Part shown: positions 1-6,781 of the stretch, in pieces
Position numbering within the stretch: the first letter of the stretch is position 1
How the letters are laid out: each line of letters begins with the position of its first letter
Assembly (NCBI GenBank): GCA_937905835.1
Contig: CALCXK010000105.1
Coordinates: 1-16,441, forward strand
DNA length: 16,441 bases
DNA from: an uncultured Ilumatobacter sp.
GTDB taxonomy: Bacteria > Actinomycetota > Acidimicrobiia > Acidimicrobiales > Ilumatobacteraceae
Direction of reading: 5' to 3'
Translations under genes and position numbers: made by a program
Notes under the pieces: generated by a model
Database searches by the model: none
What the model saw: only the letters and a program-made list of their open reading frames with translations
What the model was told of the DNA's origin: nothing

Positions 1-2
1 TG

Positions 3-752
3 ATCGGCCATCTACGATCGCTCGACATCGAGGTCGCCGTGCTCGCCATCGACCCGTCGTCACCGTTCACCGGAGGCGCGATCCTCGGCGACCGCGTCCG
101 CATGCAAGATCACGCCACCGACCCGGGTGTTTTCATCCGATCGATGGCTACTCGCGGTCATCTTGGCGGGCTGTCGCTGGCCACTCCTGAAGCGGTTCGC
201 GTCCTCGATGCGATCGGCCGCAAGTGGGTTCTGGTCGAAACCGTTGGCGTGGGCCAGGTCGAAGTCGAAGTCGCCGGCAAGGCTGACACCACGGTCGTTG
301 TCGTCAACCCAGGGTGGGGCGACAGCGTGCAGGCCAATAAGGCCGGACTCATGGAGATCGCTGACATTTTCGTGATCAACAAGGCCGACCGCAAGGGAGT
401 CGAAGAGACGCAGCGCGACCTGATGCAGATGCTCGAGTTGGGCGCCATGCCCCACGATGCGTGGCGGCCGCCGATCATTCCAGCAGTTGGAACGACGGGG
501 CAGGGAGTCACCGACATTTGGGACGCTGTGCTCGAACACCGTTCGGCATCAGAAGCATCAGGCGAACTCGAACGTCGCCGCACCTTCCGGTTGCGTGAGG
601 AACTCCGCGAGATCATTGCCCACCGCCTCGACCGGCGAGCCCGTGAGATATGTACCGGCGACCGCTGGGACGAACTGACCGATGAAGTCGTGGCGCGGAC
701 AACCGATCCGTGGACCGCTGCCGACGAAATGCTCTCTGCCATCGACGCCTGA
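3..752 (+). CDS. meaB: Methylmalonyl-CoA mutase-associated GTPase MeaB/ArgK family (5' end outside window)
   Basis: G3E-type P-loop GTPase that guards and reloads adenosylcobalamin-dependent acyl-CoA mutases such as methylmalonyl-CoA mutase in the cytoplasm. The reading frame is open from the first bases, so the GTG at 39 is internal. The visible 249 residues begin just before the family segment DPSSPFTGGAILGDRVRM, followed by ETVGVGQ (switch region), the NPGWGD segment and the G4 motif NKAD that gives guanine specificity. Full-length family members have about 310-330 residues, so roughly 65-80 residues including the Walker A loop lie upstream. The C-terminal helices (about residues 185-249) match the MeaB dimerisation arm in position. 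The mutase gene is usually adjacent and would be expected upstream. An enoyl-CoA hydratase follows after 124 nt, in keeping with acyl-CoA metabolism. The family call is secure; which mutase it serves cannot be seen. Confidence 0.93.
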   Translation: MGHLRSLDIEVAVLAIDPSSPFTGGAILGDRVRMQDHATDPGVFIRSMATRGHLGGLSLATPEAVRVLDAIGRKWVLVETVGVGQVEVEVAGKADTTVVVVNPGWGDSVQANKAGLMEIADIFVINKADRKGVEETQRDLMQMLELGAMPHDAWRPPIIPAVGTTGQGVTDIWDAVLEHRSASEASGELERRRTFRLREELREIIAHRLDRRAREICTGDRWDELTDEVVARTTDPWTAADEMLSAIDA

Positions 753-863
753 ACCGATAGCGCCGTGAGAGCGGTTCGAGCTCGGCGATGCGGCCCGTGC
801 ATTCACGACTGCTGCAGACGTGTGCGAGCCGGTCCCGGTGATCACTACGGCGACGCGATCGCG

Positions 864-869
864 TAAGTT
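864..869 (+). promoter_or_regulatory. Putative -10 element (TAAGTT), leaderless start of enoyl-CoA hydratase
   Basis: TAAGTT fits TAnnnT and ends 7 nt before the ATG at 877. No Shine-Dalgarno sequence is seen upstream of that ATG. The spacing would put transcription start at or next to the start codon. No convincing -35 box was found. Inference from motif and spacing only. Confidence 0.5.
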
Positions 870-876
870 TGCTCCC

Positions 877-1653
877 ATGCCCTACGAACTCCTCACTCTT
901 GAACGACTCGATAACGGCGTTGCCGTCCTCACCCTCGCCAACGGCAAGGTCAACGCGCTCTCCGGGGCGCTCGTTGCCGAGATCGGTGCAGCAGCACAAG
1001 AACTGACTGACGCTCCGCCCGCCGCGCTGATTGTCAGCGGTGGTGACCGGATCTTCGCTGCCGGCGCCGAGATCTCCGAATTCGGCGGCCCGGATGAAGC
1101 CAAGACGATCGGCCCACAAATTCATGCCGCGTTCAATCGGCTTGCCGCCCTGCCCTGTCTGGTGATCGCATCGGTCAGCGGCTATGCACTTGGTGGCGGC
1201 TGCGAATTGGCGTTGGCGTGTGACTACCGAATCGCGTCGGAGCGCGCCGTGTTCGGTCAGCCCGAAATTCTGCTCGGCATCATCCCTGGCGGTGGCGGCA
1301 CACAGCGGCTTGCTCGTGTCGTCGGCCCGTCGAAAGCCAAAGAGATCTGTCTCACCGGCCGAATGGTCAAGGCTGAAGAAGCCCATCGGATCGGCCTCGC
1401 CGACGAGGTCGTTGCGCCCGAAGCGCTGATGGAACGTTCGCTCGAACTCGGTGCCACCCTTGCCAAGGGCGCGCTCACCGGCCAGGGCATTTGCAAGCGG
1501 GCGATCGACGAAGGCCTCTCGACGTCACTCGCTGCAGGTCTGCAGATCGAACTTGATGCGTTTGTTGAAGTGTTCCGAACCGAAGACAGCCAGATCGGTG
1601 TCAAGAGCTTCCTCGAGAATGGCCCCGGAAAAGCGGAATTCACCGGCAAGTAG
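877..1653 (+). CDS. Enoyl-CoA hydratase/isomerase (crotonase family)
   Basis: Crotonase-fold enzyme of 258 residues, the usual family length; it probably hydrates trans-2-enoyl-CoA to 3-hydroxyacyl-CoA in fatty-acid or branched-chain acid breakdown. The oxyanion-hole segment IFAAGAEISEF and the second one GYALGGGCELALACD are both present. The two catalytic glutamates of classical hydratases are kept: E110 in GGGCE and E130 in FGQPE, spaced 20 residues apart as in rat mitochondrial hydratase (E144/E164). PGGGGTQRL follows. I chose ATG 877 rather than the in-frame GTG at 820, because the crotonase fold begins directly after 877 and a leaderless-type -10 sits 7 nt before it. It converges on the MFS gene with only 16 nt between stop codons. 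The exact substrate cannot be read from sequence; having both glutamates favours true hydratase over isomerase or decarboxylase activity. Confidence 0.9.
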   Translation: MPYELLTLERLDNGVAVLTLANGKVNALSGALVAEIGAAAQELTDAPPAALIVSGGDRIFAAGAEISEFGGPDEAKTIGPQIHAAFNRLAALPCLVIASVSGYALGGGCELALACDYRIASERAVFGQPEILLGIIPGGGGTQRLARVVGPSKAKEICLTGRMVKAEEAHRIGLADEVVAPEALMERSLELGATLAKGALTGQGICKRAIDEGLSTSLAAGLQIELDAFVEVFRTEDSQIGVKSFLENGPGKAEFTGK

Positions 1654-1669
1654 TTCAGAGCCTCGGTGC

Positions 1670-2887
1670 TCAGTTGTTGACCGACGAGCCGATCGGTCGT
1701 GTGATGTCCCACGCTGACCGGGCGAGCCAGAGGCCGACCAATGTCATTACGAGCATCACTGCAGCAGCCACCACGTAGGCAGTGGTTTGGCCGTACGTTT
1801 CGTAGAGCGCGCCGGTCACGGCGGCCATGACGCCGGCCGAGACTGCCTGCGCAGCACCCACCACACCGTGCGCGCCGGCCTGTCGATCGGCAGGCACCAC
1901 CATGCCGACAGCGACCCCAGCCGACGAAATGGTGAGGCCATCGGAGACGGCGTGCACCATCGCCACGGTGAAGATCAGCCCACCGCTTGGCAGGAACCCG
2001 TAGAGGCACATCATTCCGGACGCGAACAGCAGGCCAATTGAGCTGAGCTTGAATGGGCCGAAGGTCTGGGCGAGGCGTCCGCCGGGTGGACCGAGGAAAA
2101 TCAACGGCAGGCCAAACAGGGAGATCCCGAGGTTCGCGATCCAGTCGGTGGTGCCGAGGTCTTCGTGCACCACGTCCCACAGCGCGTCGAAGGCTCCGAT
2201 CATCGCGAACGCGACAGCGCCAAGCATGGCGGCGCCTGCGAACGGTCGGATGTTGAGGAGGTCGAAGGCGAAGCGATGCTCGGACGGTGCCACCGACTCC
2301 TGGACTGGAACTCGAGCGACGATCGGCAGCAGAATCAGTGTGATCGCGGCGACCACGATGAAGGGGGCAGGAATGCCGAATGGGCCGACGAGAATCGCCG
2401 AGATGGCCGGCCCGGTGGCGAAGCCGAAGACGTCGGCGGCGAGCAGGCGGCCCATGTTTTGGCCGAGGTTGTCGGGGTCGGCGAGGATGACGATGCGCTT
2501 GACCGCCGGGCTGGCCGCTCCGATGCCAAGGCCTGAGATGAACCGACCGATCAGGATGGGTGTCAGCGTTGTGCTGAGCGCCATCAGAAGCAGCCCGACG
2601 ACGTTGACGAGCACGCCGATGACGACGAGCTTCTTGGCGTGGCCGCGGTCGGCGAGCGGTGCGATGGCGATCTGCGACAGGAATCCGGCGATGAAGCCGA
2701 GCCCGATTACGAACCCGATGGCGGTCTCGCTGATGCCGTATTCGTCACGAAAGTCAGCGACGATGGTGAAGAGCACGCCGTAGCCGGCGGCCAGGGCCGC
2801 CATGAGCCCGCCGAAAGCGACCAGGAGCACGAGCGGCGACGGAGGAGCAACCGGTTGGGCCGGATCCTGGGAAGTCAACGATTGCAC
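1670..2887 (-). CDS. MFS transporter, drug:H+ antiporter type
   Basis: Major facilitator superfamily membrane protein of 405 residues, the usual size for a 12-helix member. The first helix starts near residue 18 (PLVLLVAFGGLMAALAAGYG) after a short Pro/Gln-rich cytoplasmic N-terminus. The loop between helices 2 and 3 carries a motif-A-like APLADRGHAKK, and many further hydrophobic Gly/Ala-rich segments follow to the end. The closest resemblance is to multidrug or metabolite efflux pumps, but the substrate cannot be predicted. The start is GTG 2887, with TAGCCT 6 nt upstream, so it may be transcribed separately from glgP, which ends 71 nt before it on the same strand. Its position after alpha-glucan genes suggests a possible sugar or glucoside role, but that is only position. 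It converges with the enoyl-CoA hydratase gene. Confidence 0.85.
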   Translation of the reverse strand: MQSLTSQDPAQPVAPPSPLVLLVAFGGLMAALAAGYGVLFTIVADFRDEYGISETAIGFVIGLGFIAGFLSQIAIAPLADRGHAKKLVVIGVLVNVVGLLLMALSTTLTPILIGRFISGLGIGAASPAVKRIVILADPDNLGQNMGRLLAADVFGFATGPAISAILVGPFGIPAPFIVVAAITLILLPIVARVPVQESVAPSEHRFAFDLLNIRPFAGAAMLGAVAFAMIGAFDALWDVVHEDLGTTDWIANLGISLFGLPLIFLGPPGGRLAQTFGPFKLSSIGLLFASGMMCLYGFLPSGGLIFTVAMVHAVSDGLTISSAGVAVGMVVPADRQAGAHGVVGAAQAVSAGVMAAVTGALYETYGQTTAYVVAAAVMLVMTLVGLWLARSAWDITRPIGSSVNN

Positions 2888-2893
2888 CGAGGC

Positions 2894-2899
2894 AGGCTA
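2894..2899 (-). promoter_or_regulatory. Putative -10 element (TAGCCT) of the MFS gene
   Basis: On the minus strand TAGCCT ends 6 nt before GTG 2887, matching TAnnnT at leaderless spacing. No Shine-Dalgarno site lies before that GTG. It suggests that the transporter has its own promoter in the 71-nt gap after glgP. Confidence 0.5.
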
Positions 2900-2958
2900 G
2901 CCAGACAATGAGTTCAGATATCTGTGGATTGGCTCGGTGAACTGTGCCGAGAGGCGCA

Positions 2959-5439
2959 TCATCCGTACGCGACGAGGCCGGTGTCGAAGATCGAGCTGAG
3001 GGCGTGGTGGGTCGGCAGTGCTCGCGCAGTGAGGCCCCAGGGGCCGGCATCGCCTGGTGTGAAGTTGCCTGTGTAGATGCCGTCACCGACGGGCTCGAGG
3101 TTGACGGCCACGATGCGGTGCTGGTCGAAAGCGCCGTCGCTGACGAGTGGGCCGTGCATGATCTGGGCGACCAGTTCGTCGGAACGTAATTTGCCGGGGA
3201 CGACGCGGACGCGAACCGAACGCGCTGTTCCGCTGATGCCGTCGGCGACTTCGGATCCATCGTCGAGCAATTCGACCGAAACGGATTGCCATGCCGAAGC
3301 GACGCCAGCCTTCCAGGCCGACAATTCCCGGGCTGCGGCCGCGCCGTTGGCGAGGCGGAGGTCGGACGACGCGGCTGCTGGTTCGTACAGGGTCGTGACG
3401 TAGTCGCGCACCATGCGTGCTGCCACGACGTTCCAACCGAGTGTCTCCCAATTGTTCTGGATGCGTTCGATCCAATTACTTGGAATGTCGTCGTGGGGGC
3501 GGTCATAAAACAGCGGCACGATCTGCTGCTCGATCACGTCAAACGTGGCTGACGCTTCACGGCGGTCACGTCGAGCGTGGTCGTGATCGTCGTCGAACGA
3601 CGGGATGTCGAACCCGTTGCTGCCGTCGGACATCTCGGCCCACCAGCCATCGAGAATCGAGCAGTTCAGCACACCGTTGAGCGTGGCCTTCTCACCGCTG
3701 GTGCCACACGCCTCGTTCGGGCGGCGAGGCGTGTTGAGCCACACGTCGCAGCCGTGGTACATCGTGCGGGCAATGCCGATGTCGTAGTCGGGGATAAACA
3801 CGAAGCGGTGCCGCACGTCGGCGTCGGCAGCGAGCTTTGCGATCTGCTGGATCAGACCCTTGCCGGGATGGTCGGCCGGGTGGGCCTTTCCTGCAAAGAC
3901 GAACTGCACGGGCCGGTCGGCATCGAGCAGGAGCGCACGCAGCCGGTCGATCTGGCCGAGCAGCAGGTCGGCTCGCTTGTAGGTGGCGAAGCGACGGGCG
4001 AACCCGATCGTGAGGACGTTTGGATCAAGGAGGTCGTGCCCAAGCCGATCACGCACGAGGTCGACGAGCTCTTGGCGACCGACGTTCCGCATGGCCCAGA
4101 TGTCGGCGTGCTTGATGTTGCGAACATGGGCCCAGGCGTCGGCGTCAGCCTGATGCCAATCGTCGCCGAGCGCGCCAGTCAACAGTTCGTCGGTCCGGTT
4201 GCTCACCCATGTGCGGGCGTGGACGCCGTTCGTGATGTGGCCGATGGGTGTTTCGTTGCTCGGGAGATCAGGCCACATTCCGCCGAACATTTCACGTGCG
4301 ACCTCGCCGTGCAGTCTGGCAACGCCGTTCGAGCGGGCAGCGAGGCGGAGCCCCATCACCGCCATGTTGAACTTGCCGTCGGGCTCGTCGGCGCGCTGGC
4401 CGAGCGCGAAAAGCTCGTCGAATGTGACCCCGCACGATGTTGCAAAGCTTGCGAAGTAGAACTCGAACAGCCGCCGCGGAAAGCGGTCGATGCCGGCGGG
4501 GACGGGGGTATGGGTGGTGAACACGCCGCCGCCGCGCACCGCCTCGATCGCCTCGGCGAAGGTCAGCCCGGTATCGGTGAACTCGCGGAGCCGCTCAAGG
4601 CCGAGAAACCCGGCGTGGCCCTCGTTGCTGTGGAAGACCTGCGGAGTGATGCCGAGCGCGCGCAGTGCTCGGACGCCGCCGATGCCGAGGATGATCTCCT
4701 GGCGCAGACGGTGCTGCTCGTCGCCGGCGTACAGGCGGTTGGTCACAGCGACGACATCCGGCGTGTTCTCGGGCAGATTGGTGTCGAGGAGGTACAGCGG
4801 GATCCGACCGACATCGACGCGCCAGATCGCGACTACCGCGGTGGTGTCAGCGAGGTCGACGTTGATCGTGAGCCCAGTCGAGTGGACGCCGTGTGCGGCA
4901 GGGTCGATTCGTTCGTTGCGCTCCTCCTGCCAGCCGTCTTGGTTCAGCTGCTGGTGGAAGTATCCCTCGGCGTAGAGAAGGCCGACTCCGATCAGCGGAA
5001 CGCCGAGATCTGACGATGCTTTCAGGTGATCGCCGGCCAGGATGCCGAGACCGCCGGAGTACTGGGGGAGGGCCTCCGTGATCCCGAACTCAGGGGAGAA
5101 GTACGCAACAGATTGCAGCGGCGAGCCTGCGCTGCGATCACCAAACCATGACGGCCCGTCGACTGCCTGATGGAGACGTTCGCATGCGGCCCCGATTCGG
5201 GTGACAAAGTTTTCGTCGCCTGCAAGTTCGGCCCAACACGTTGGCGATGTTCGGCGGACCAGGTCGACCGGGTGCTGACCAGTACGCCGCCACGACCCGG
5301 GTGCGCTGCCGTCGAGCCGGTCGAATACGTCTGCGAGTTCGCGGTCCCACGCCCAATGGAGATTTGTAGCGAGGTCGGTGATTCCGGCAAGCGATTCAGG
5401 GATCTCGCTGACGACGTTGAACTGATGGAGCGGACGCAC
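2959..5439 (-). CDS. glgP: Alpha-glucan phosphorylase (GT35, GlgP)
   Basis: Pyridoxal-phosphate enzyme that releases glucose 1-phosphate from non-reducing ends of alpha-1,4-glucans using inorganic phosphate. It has 826 residues and is of the type with an extra N-terminal domain (DUF3417) found in actinobacteria. The opening residues RPLHQFNVVSEIPESL and then NLHWAWD are the typical start of that domain. The glucan-binding core includes YFSPEFGITEALPQYSGGLG and HITNGVH. The cofactor site is EACGTSGEKATLNG, with K584 as the likely Schiff-base lysine, followed by SILDGWWAEM. The open frame extends 69 codons further upstream, but family alignment and a TATCCT box 7 nt before GTG 5439 both support that GTG as the start. 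It lies 140 nt downstream of the GT4 gene on the same strand and opposite glgB, so synthesis and breakdown genes are clustered. Confidence 0.93.
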   Translation of the reverse strand: MRPLHQFNVVSEIPESLAGITDLATNLHWAWDRELADVFDRLDGSAPGSWRRTGQHPVDLVRRTSPTCWAELAGDENFVTRIGAACERLHQAVDGPSWFGDRSAGSPLQSVAYFSPEFGITEALPQYSGGLGILAGDHLKASSDLGVPLIGVGLLYAEGYFHQQLNQDGWQEERNERIDPAAHGVHSTGLTINVDLADTTAVVAIWRVDVGRIPLYLLDTNLPENTPDVVAVTNRLYAGDEQHRLRQEIILGIGGVRALRALGITPQVFHSNEGHAGFLGLERLREFTDTGLTFAEAIEAVRGGGVFTTHTPVPAGIDRFPRRLFEFYFASFATSCGVTFDELFALGQRADEPDGKFNMAVMGLRLAARSNGVARLHGEVAREMFGGMWPDLPSNETPIGHITNGVHARTWVSNRTDELLTGALGDDWHQADADAWAHVRNIKHADIWAMRNVGRQELVDLVRDRLGHDLLDPNVLTIGFARRFATYKRADLLLGQIDRLRALLLDADRPVQFVFAGKAHPADHPGKGLIQQIAKLAADADVRHRFVFIPDYDIGIARTMYHGCDVWLNTPRRPNEACGTSGEKATLNGVLNCSILDGWWAEMSDGSNGFDIPSFDDDHDHARRDRREASATFDVIEQQIVPLFYDRPHDDIPSNWIERIQNNWETLGWNVVAARMVRDYVTTLYEPAAASSDLRLANGAAAARELSAWKAGVASAWQSVSVELLDDGSEVADGISGTARSVRVRVVPGKLRSDELVAQIMHGPLVSDGAFDQHRIVAVNLEPVGDGIYTGNFTPGDAGPWGLTARALPTHHALSSIFDTGLVAYG

Positions 5440-5446
5440 CGGAGCG

Positions 5447-5452
5447 AGGATA
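5447..5452 (-). promoter_or_regulatory. Putative -10 element (TATCCT) of glgP
   Basis: TATCCT on the minus strand ends 7 nt before GTG 5439. The same hexamer at the same spacing precedes tldD (11827-11832). It lies inside the unused N-terminal extension of the glgP frame and so helps to fix the start. Confidence 0.55.
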
Positions 5453-5545
5453 ACGACCTGCGACTGACTGTGTTTGTGGAGGCCAAAAATGTGCAGGCGG
5501 GTACTCGCCCCTGCCGTCGGATGCGTCCCTGCCGTCAAGGTGCTC

Positions 5546-5560
5546 CCGCCATCGAGGCGG
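5546..5560 (-). other. Small GC hairpin downstream of the GT4 gene
   Basis: CCGCC and GGCGG form a perfect 5-bp stem around a 5-nt loop, starting 19 nt past the GT4 stop codon in the 140-nt gap before glgP. There is no T-run after it, so it is not a convincing intrinsic terminator. It could slow polymerase or protect the 3' end, or be chance in GC-rich DNA. Confidence 0.2.
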
Positions 5561-5579
5561 TGATGGACGGCCGCAGAGG

Positions 5580-6755
5580 CTATCGCTGACGGGAGCGGAT
5601 CGATGTCGAATACACATGTGCCGTGGACGTTGCGATCGCATCCCACGAATAGTTTCGCTCGATCAGTTCGCGGGCGTTTCGAGTCAGCTCGTCAGCGAGA
5701 GACTGATCGGTCAGCACCCGTTCGATGCAGTTCGCAAGGTCGTCCGGTCGGCCCGGCTCGAACGTGAGGCCGGCATCGGTCCCCTCGATCATTTCGGCAA
5801 GGCCGCCGGTCCGGGCGACGACGAGCGGGGCGCCCGCCGCGAGTGCCTCGAGTGCGACGAGGCCGAACGGCTCGTAAAGCGACGGGATCACGATGCAACC
5901 GGCGCGCTGGGTGAGGTGGCGCAGCTCGGTGTCGTCCAAAAAGCCAGTCACATGGACGCAATCGTTGACGCCTTCGACGTCGATTTGTGCTTGGAGCTCC
6001 GGGAGGTAGCTGCCTCGTCCGGCAATCGTGCACTGAACGCCGGGGACTCGTGCCCGCACACTCGTCATCGAGCGGGCGAGCACCTGAAAGCCCTTCTCGA
6101 ACTGGACGCGGCCCCAGGAGAGGACCAGCTGTTCTCGCTCGACCGGTGTGTCGCCCTCGACCAGCCATAGGTTGGGATCGATACCGTTGGGGACGCGGGC
6201 GACGATCTCAGGCGGTAGCTCGAAGCTCGACACCAGCTGGTTCGCCATGAACCGGGTGGGGGAGATCAGCCGATCGGCCTGGAATGCGAGCCACCATTCG
6301 ATCGAGTTGATGTCACTCGGGAAACCGGACGGGAGGTGGCCGCCGTGCCGGACCCGTTCGGTACCGTGCATCGTCAGAATGAATGGCACATCGAACCGGG
6401 TGGACAGCACGTCGGCCGACCACCCCATTCTCCAGTCGTGCCCGTGGACTACGTCGGGTTCCCACCCGTCGAGCAGGTCGGGAAGGCTGCAACCGAGCTT
6501 GGCAAAGGCATGATTCGCCGAAGCGGTTCGTGCAACGGGATCGGTCTTCGACAGCCATGGCAGGTCGGCATCGCCACGTACGACGCGGACCGGCCCAGCA
6601 GCGTTGGCGACGCGGTCGGTTCCGGGATGTGTGGTGGTCATCACGACCACGTCATGTCCGTTTGCCGCGAGCGCACGACTCAGCCCATCGACATGCGCAG
6701 CGGTGCCTCCGGTTTCTTTTGGCGGAAAGTCCCAGGACAACAACAACACACGCAC
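5580..6755 (-). CDS. GT4 glycosyltransferase, Rv3032-like alpha-1,4-glucosyltransferase
   Basis: GT-B fold glycosyltransferase of family 4, 391 residues, cytoplasmic. The N-terminal Rossmann domain opens with MRVLLLSWDFPPKETGG, whose Gly-Gly loop binds the nucleotide sugar, and contains DVVHGHDWRMGW and a HGTE segment. The C-terminal domain has the acceptor/phosphate-binding GRVQFEKGF and the E-x7-E signature in EPFGLVALE (E295 and E303). The overall pattern resembles Mycobacterium tuberculosis Rv3032, which elongates alpha-1,4-glucan or methylglucose lipopolysaccharide chains, more than bacterial GT5 glycogen synthase. Placement divergent from glgB and upstream of glgP supports alpha-glucan chain synthesis from ADP- or UDP-glucose. 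I chose GTG 6755, not the ATG at 6839, because the fold starts there and a TAGGGT box is 8 nt upstream. A GlgM-like maltose-1-phosphate synthase role is an alternative. Confidence 0.82.
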   Translation of the reverse strand: MRVLLLSWDFPPKETGGTAAHVDGLSRALAANGHDVVVMTTTHPGTDRVANAAGPVRVVRGDADLPWLSKTDPVARTASANHAFAKLGCSLPDLLDGWEPDVVHGHDWRMGWSADVLSTRFDVPFILTMHGTERVRHGGHLPSGFPSDINSIEWWLAFQADRLISPTRFMANQLVSSFELPPEIVARVPNGIDPNLWLVEGDTPVEREQLVLSWGRVQFEKGFQVLARSMTSVRARVPGVQCTIAGRGSYLPELQAQIDVEGVNDCVHVTGFLDDTELRHLTQRAGCIVIPSLYEPFGLVALEALAAGAPLVVARTGGLAEMIEGTDAGLTFEPGRPDDLANCIERVLTDQSLADELTRNARELIERNYSWDAIATSTAHVYSTSIRSRQR

Positions 6756-6763
6756 GGCCGCGC

Positions 6764-6769
6764 ACCCTA
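6764..6769 (-). promoter_or_regulatory. Putative -10 element (TAGGGT) of the GT4 gene
   Basis: On the minus strand TAGGGT ends 8 nt before GTG 6755. Its first two bases overlap the first two bases of the plus-strand glgB -10 box: TA at 6768-6769 is shared by both strands. Confidence 0.5.
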
Positions 6770-6773
6770 CTCT
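6768..6773 (+). promoter_or_regulatory. Putative -10 element (TACTCT) of glgB
   Basis: TACTCT ends 8 nt before ATG 6782, the same spacing as the opposing GT4 box. A GGAGG at 6774-6778 lies only 3 nt before the ATG, too close to be a standard ribosome binding site, although it could contribute. Confidence 0.5.
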
Positions 6774-6781
6774 GGAGGTCG

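Noticed and set aside
820..876. GTG 820 as the start of the enoyl-CoA hydratase
   Set aside because: The 19 extra residues do not resemble the family and would include the candidate -10 box; ATG 877 gives the standard length.
613..1386. Minus-strand frame of 257 codons across the meaB end and the enoyl-CoA hydratase
   Set aside because: Covers two conserved plus-strand genes in antisense and has an Arg-rich, motif-free translation.
1658..1671. GAGC/GCTC hairpin between the convergent hydratase and MFS genes
   Set aside because: Four base pairs with no T-run is too weak to call a terminator.
2049..2783. Plus-strand frame of 244 codons opposite the MFS gene
   Set aside because: Antisense shadow of a clear membrane transporter; its composition (Arg, Ser, Met rich without domains) is not protein-like.
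3670..3710. GSGEK-type change (Glu before the PLP lysine) in GlgP as a defect
   Set aside because: The GTSGEK form is common in actinobacterial phosphorylases of this type, so the enzyme is expected to be active.
3577..5013. Long plus-strand open frame of 478 codons opposite glgP
   Set aside because: It lies wholly inside the well-conserved glgP gene in antisense and shows no family motif. Long antisense frames are usual in GC-rich genes.
6774..6778. GGAGG before glgB as a Shine-Dalgarno site
   Set aside because: It is only 3 nt from the ATG, too close for standard initiation, and would lie at the very 5' end of a transcript started from the TACTCT box. It may be chance.
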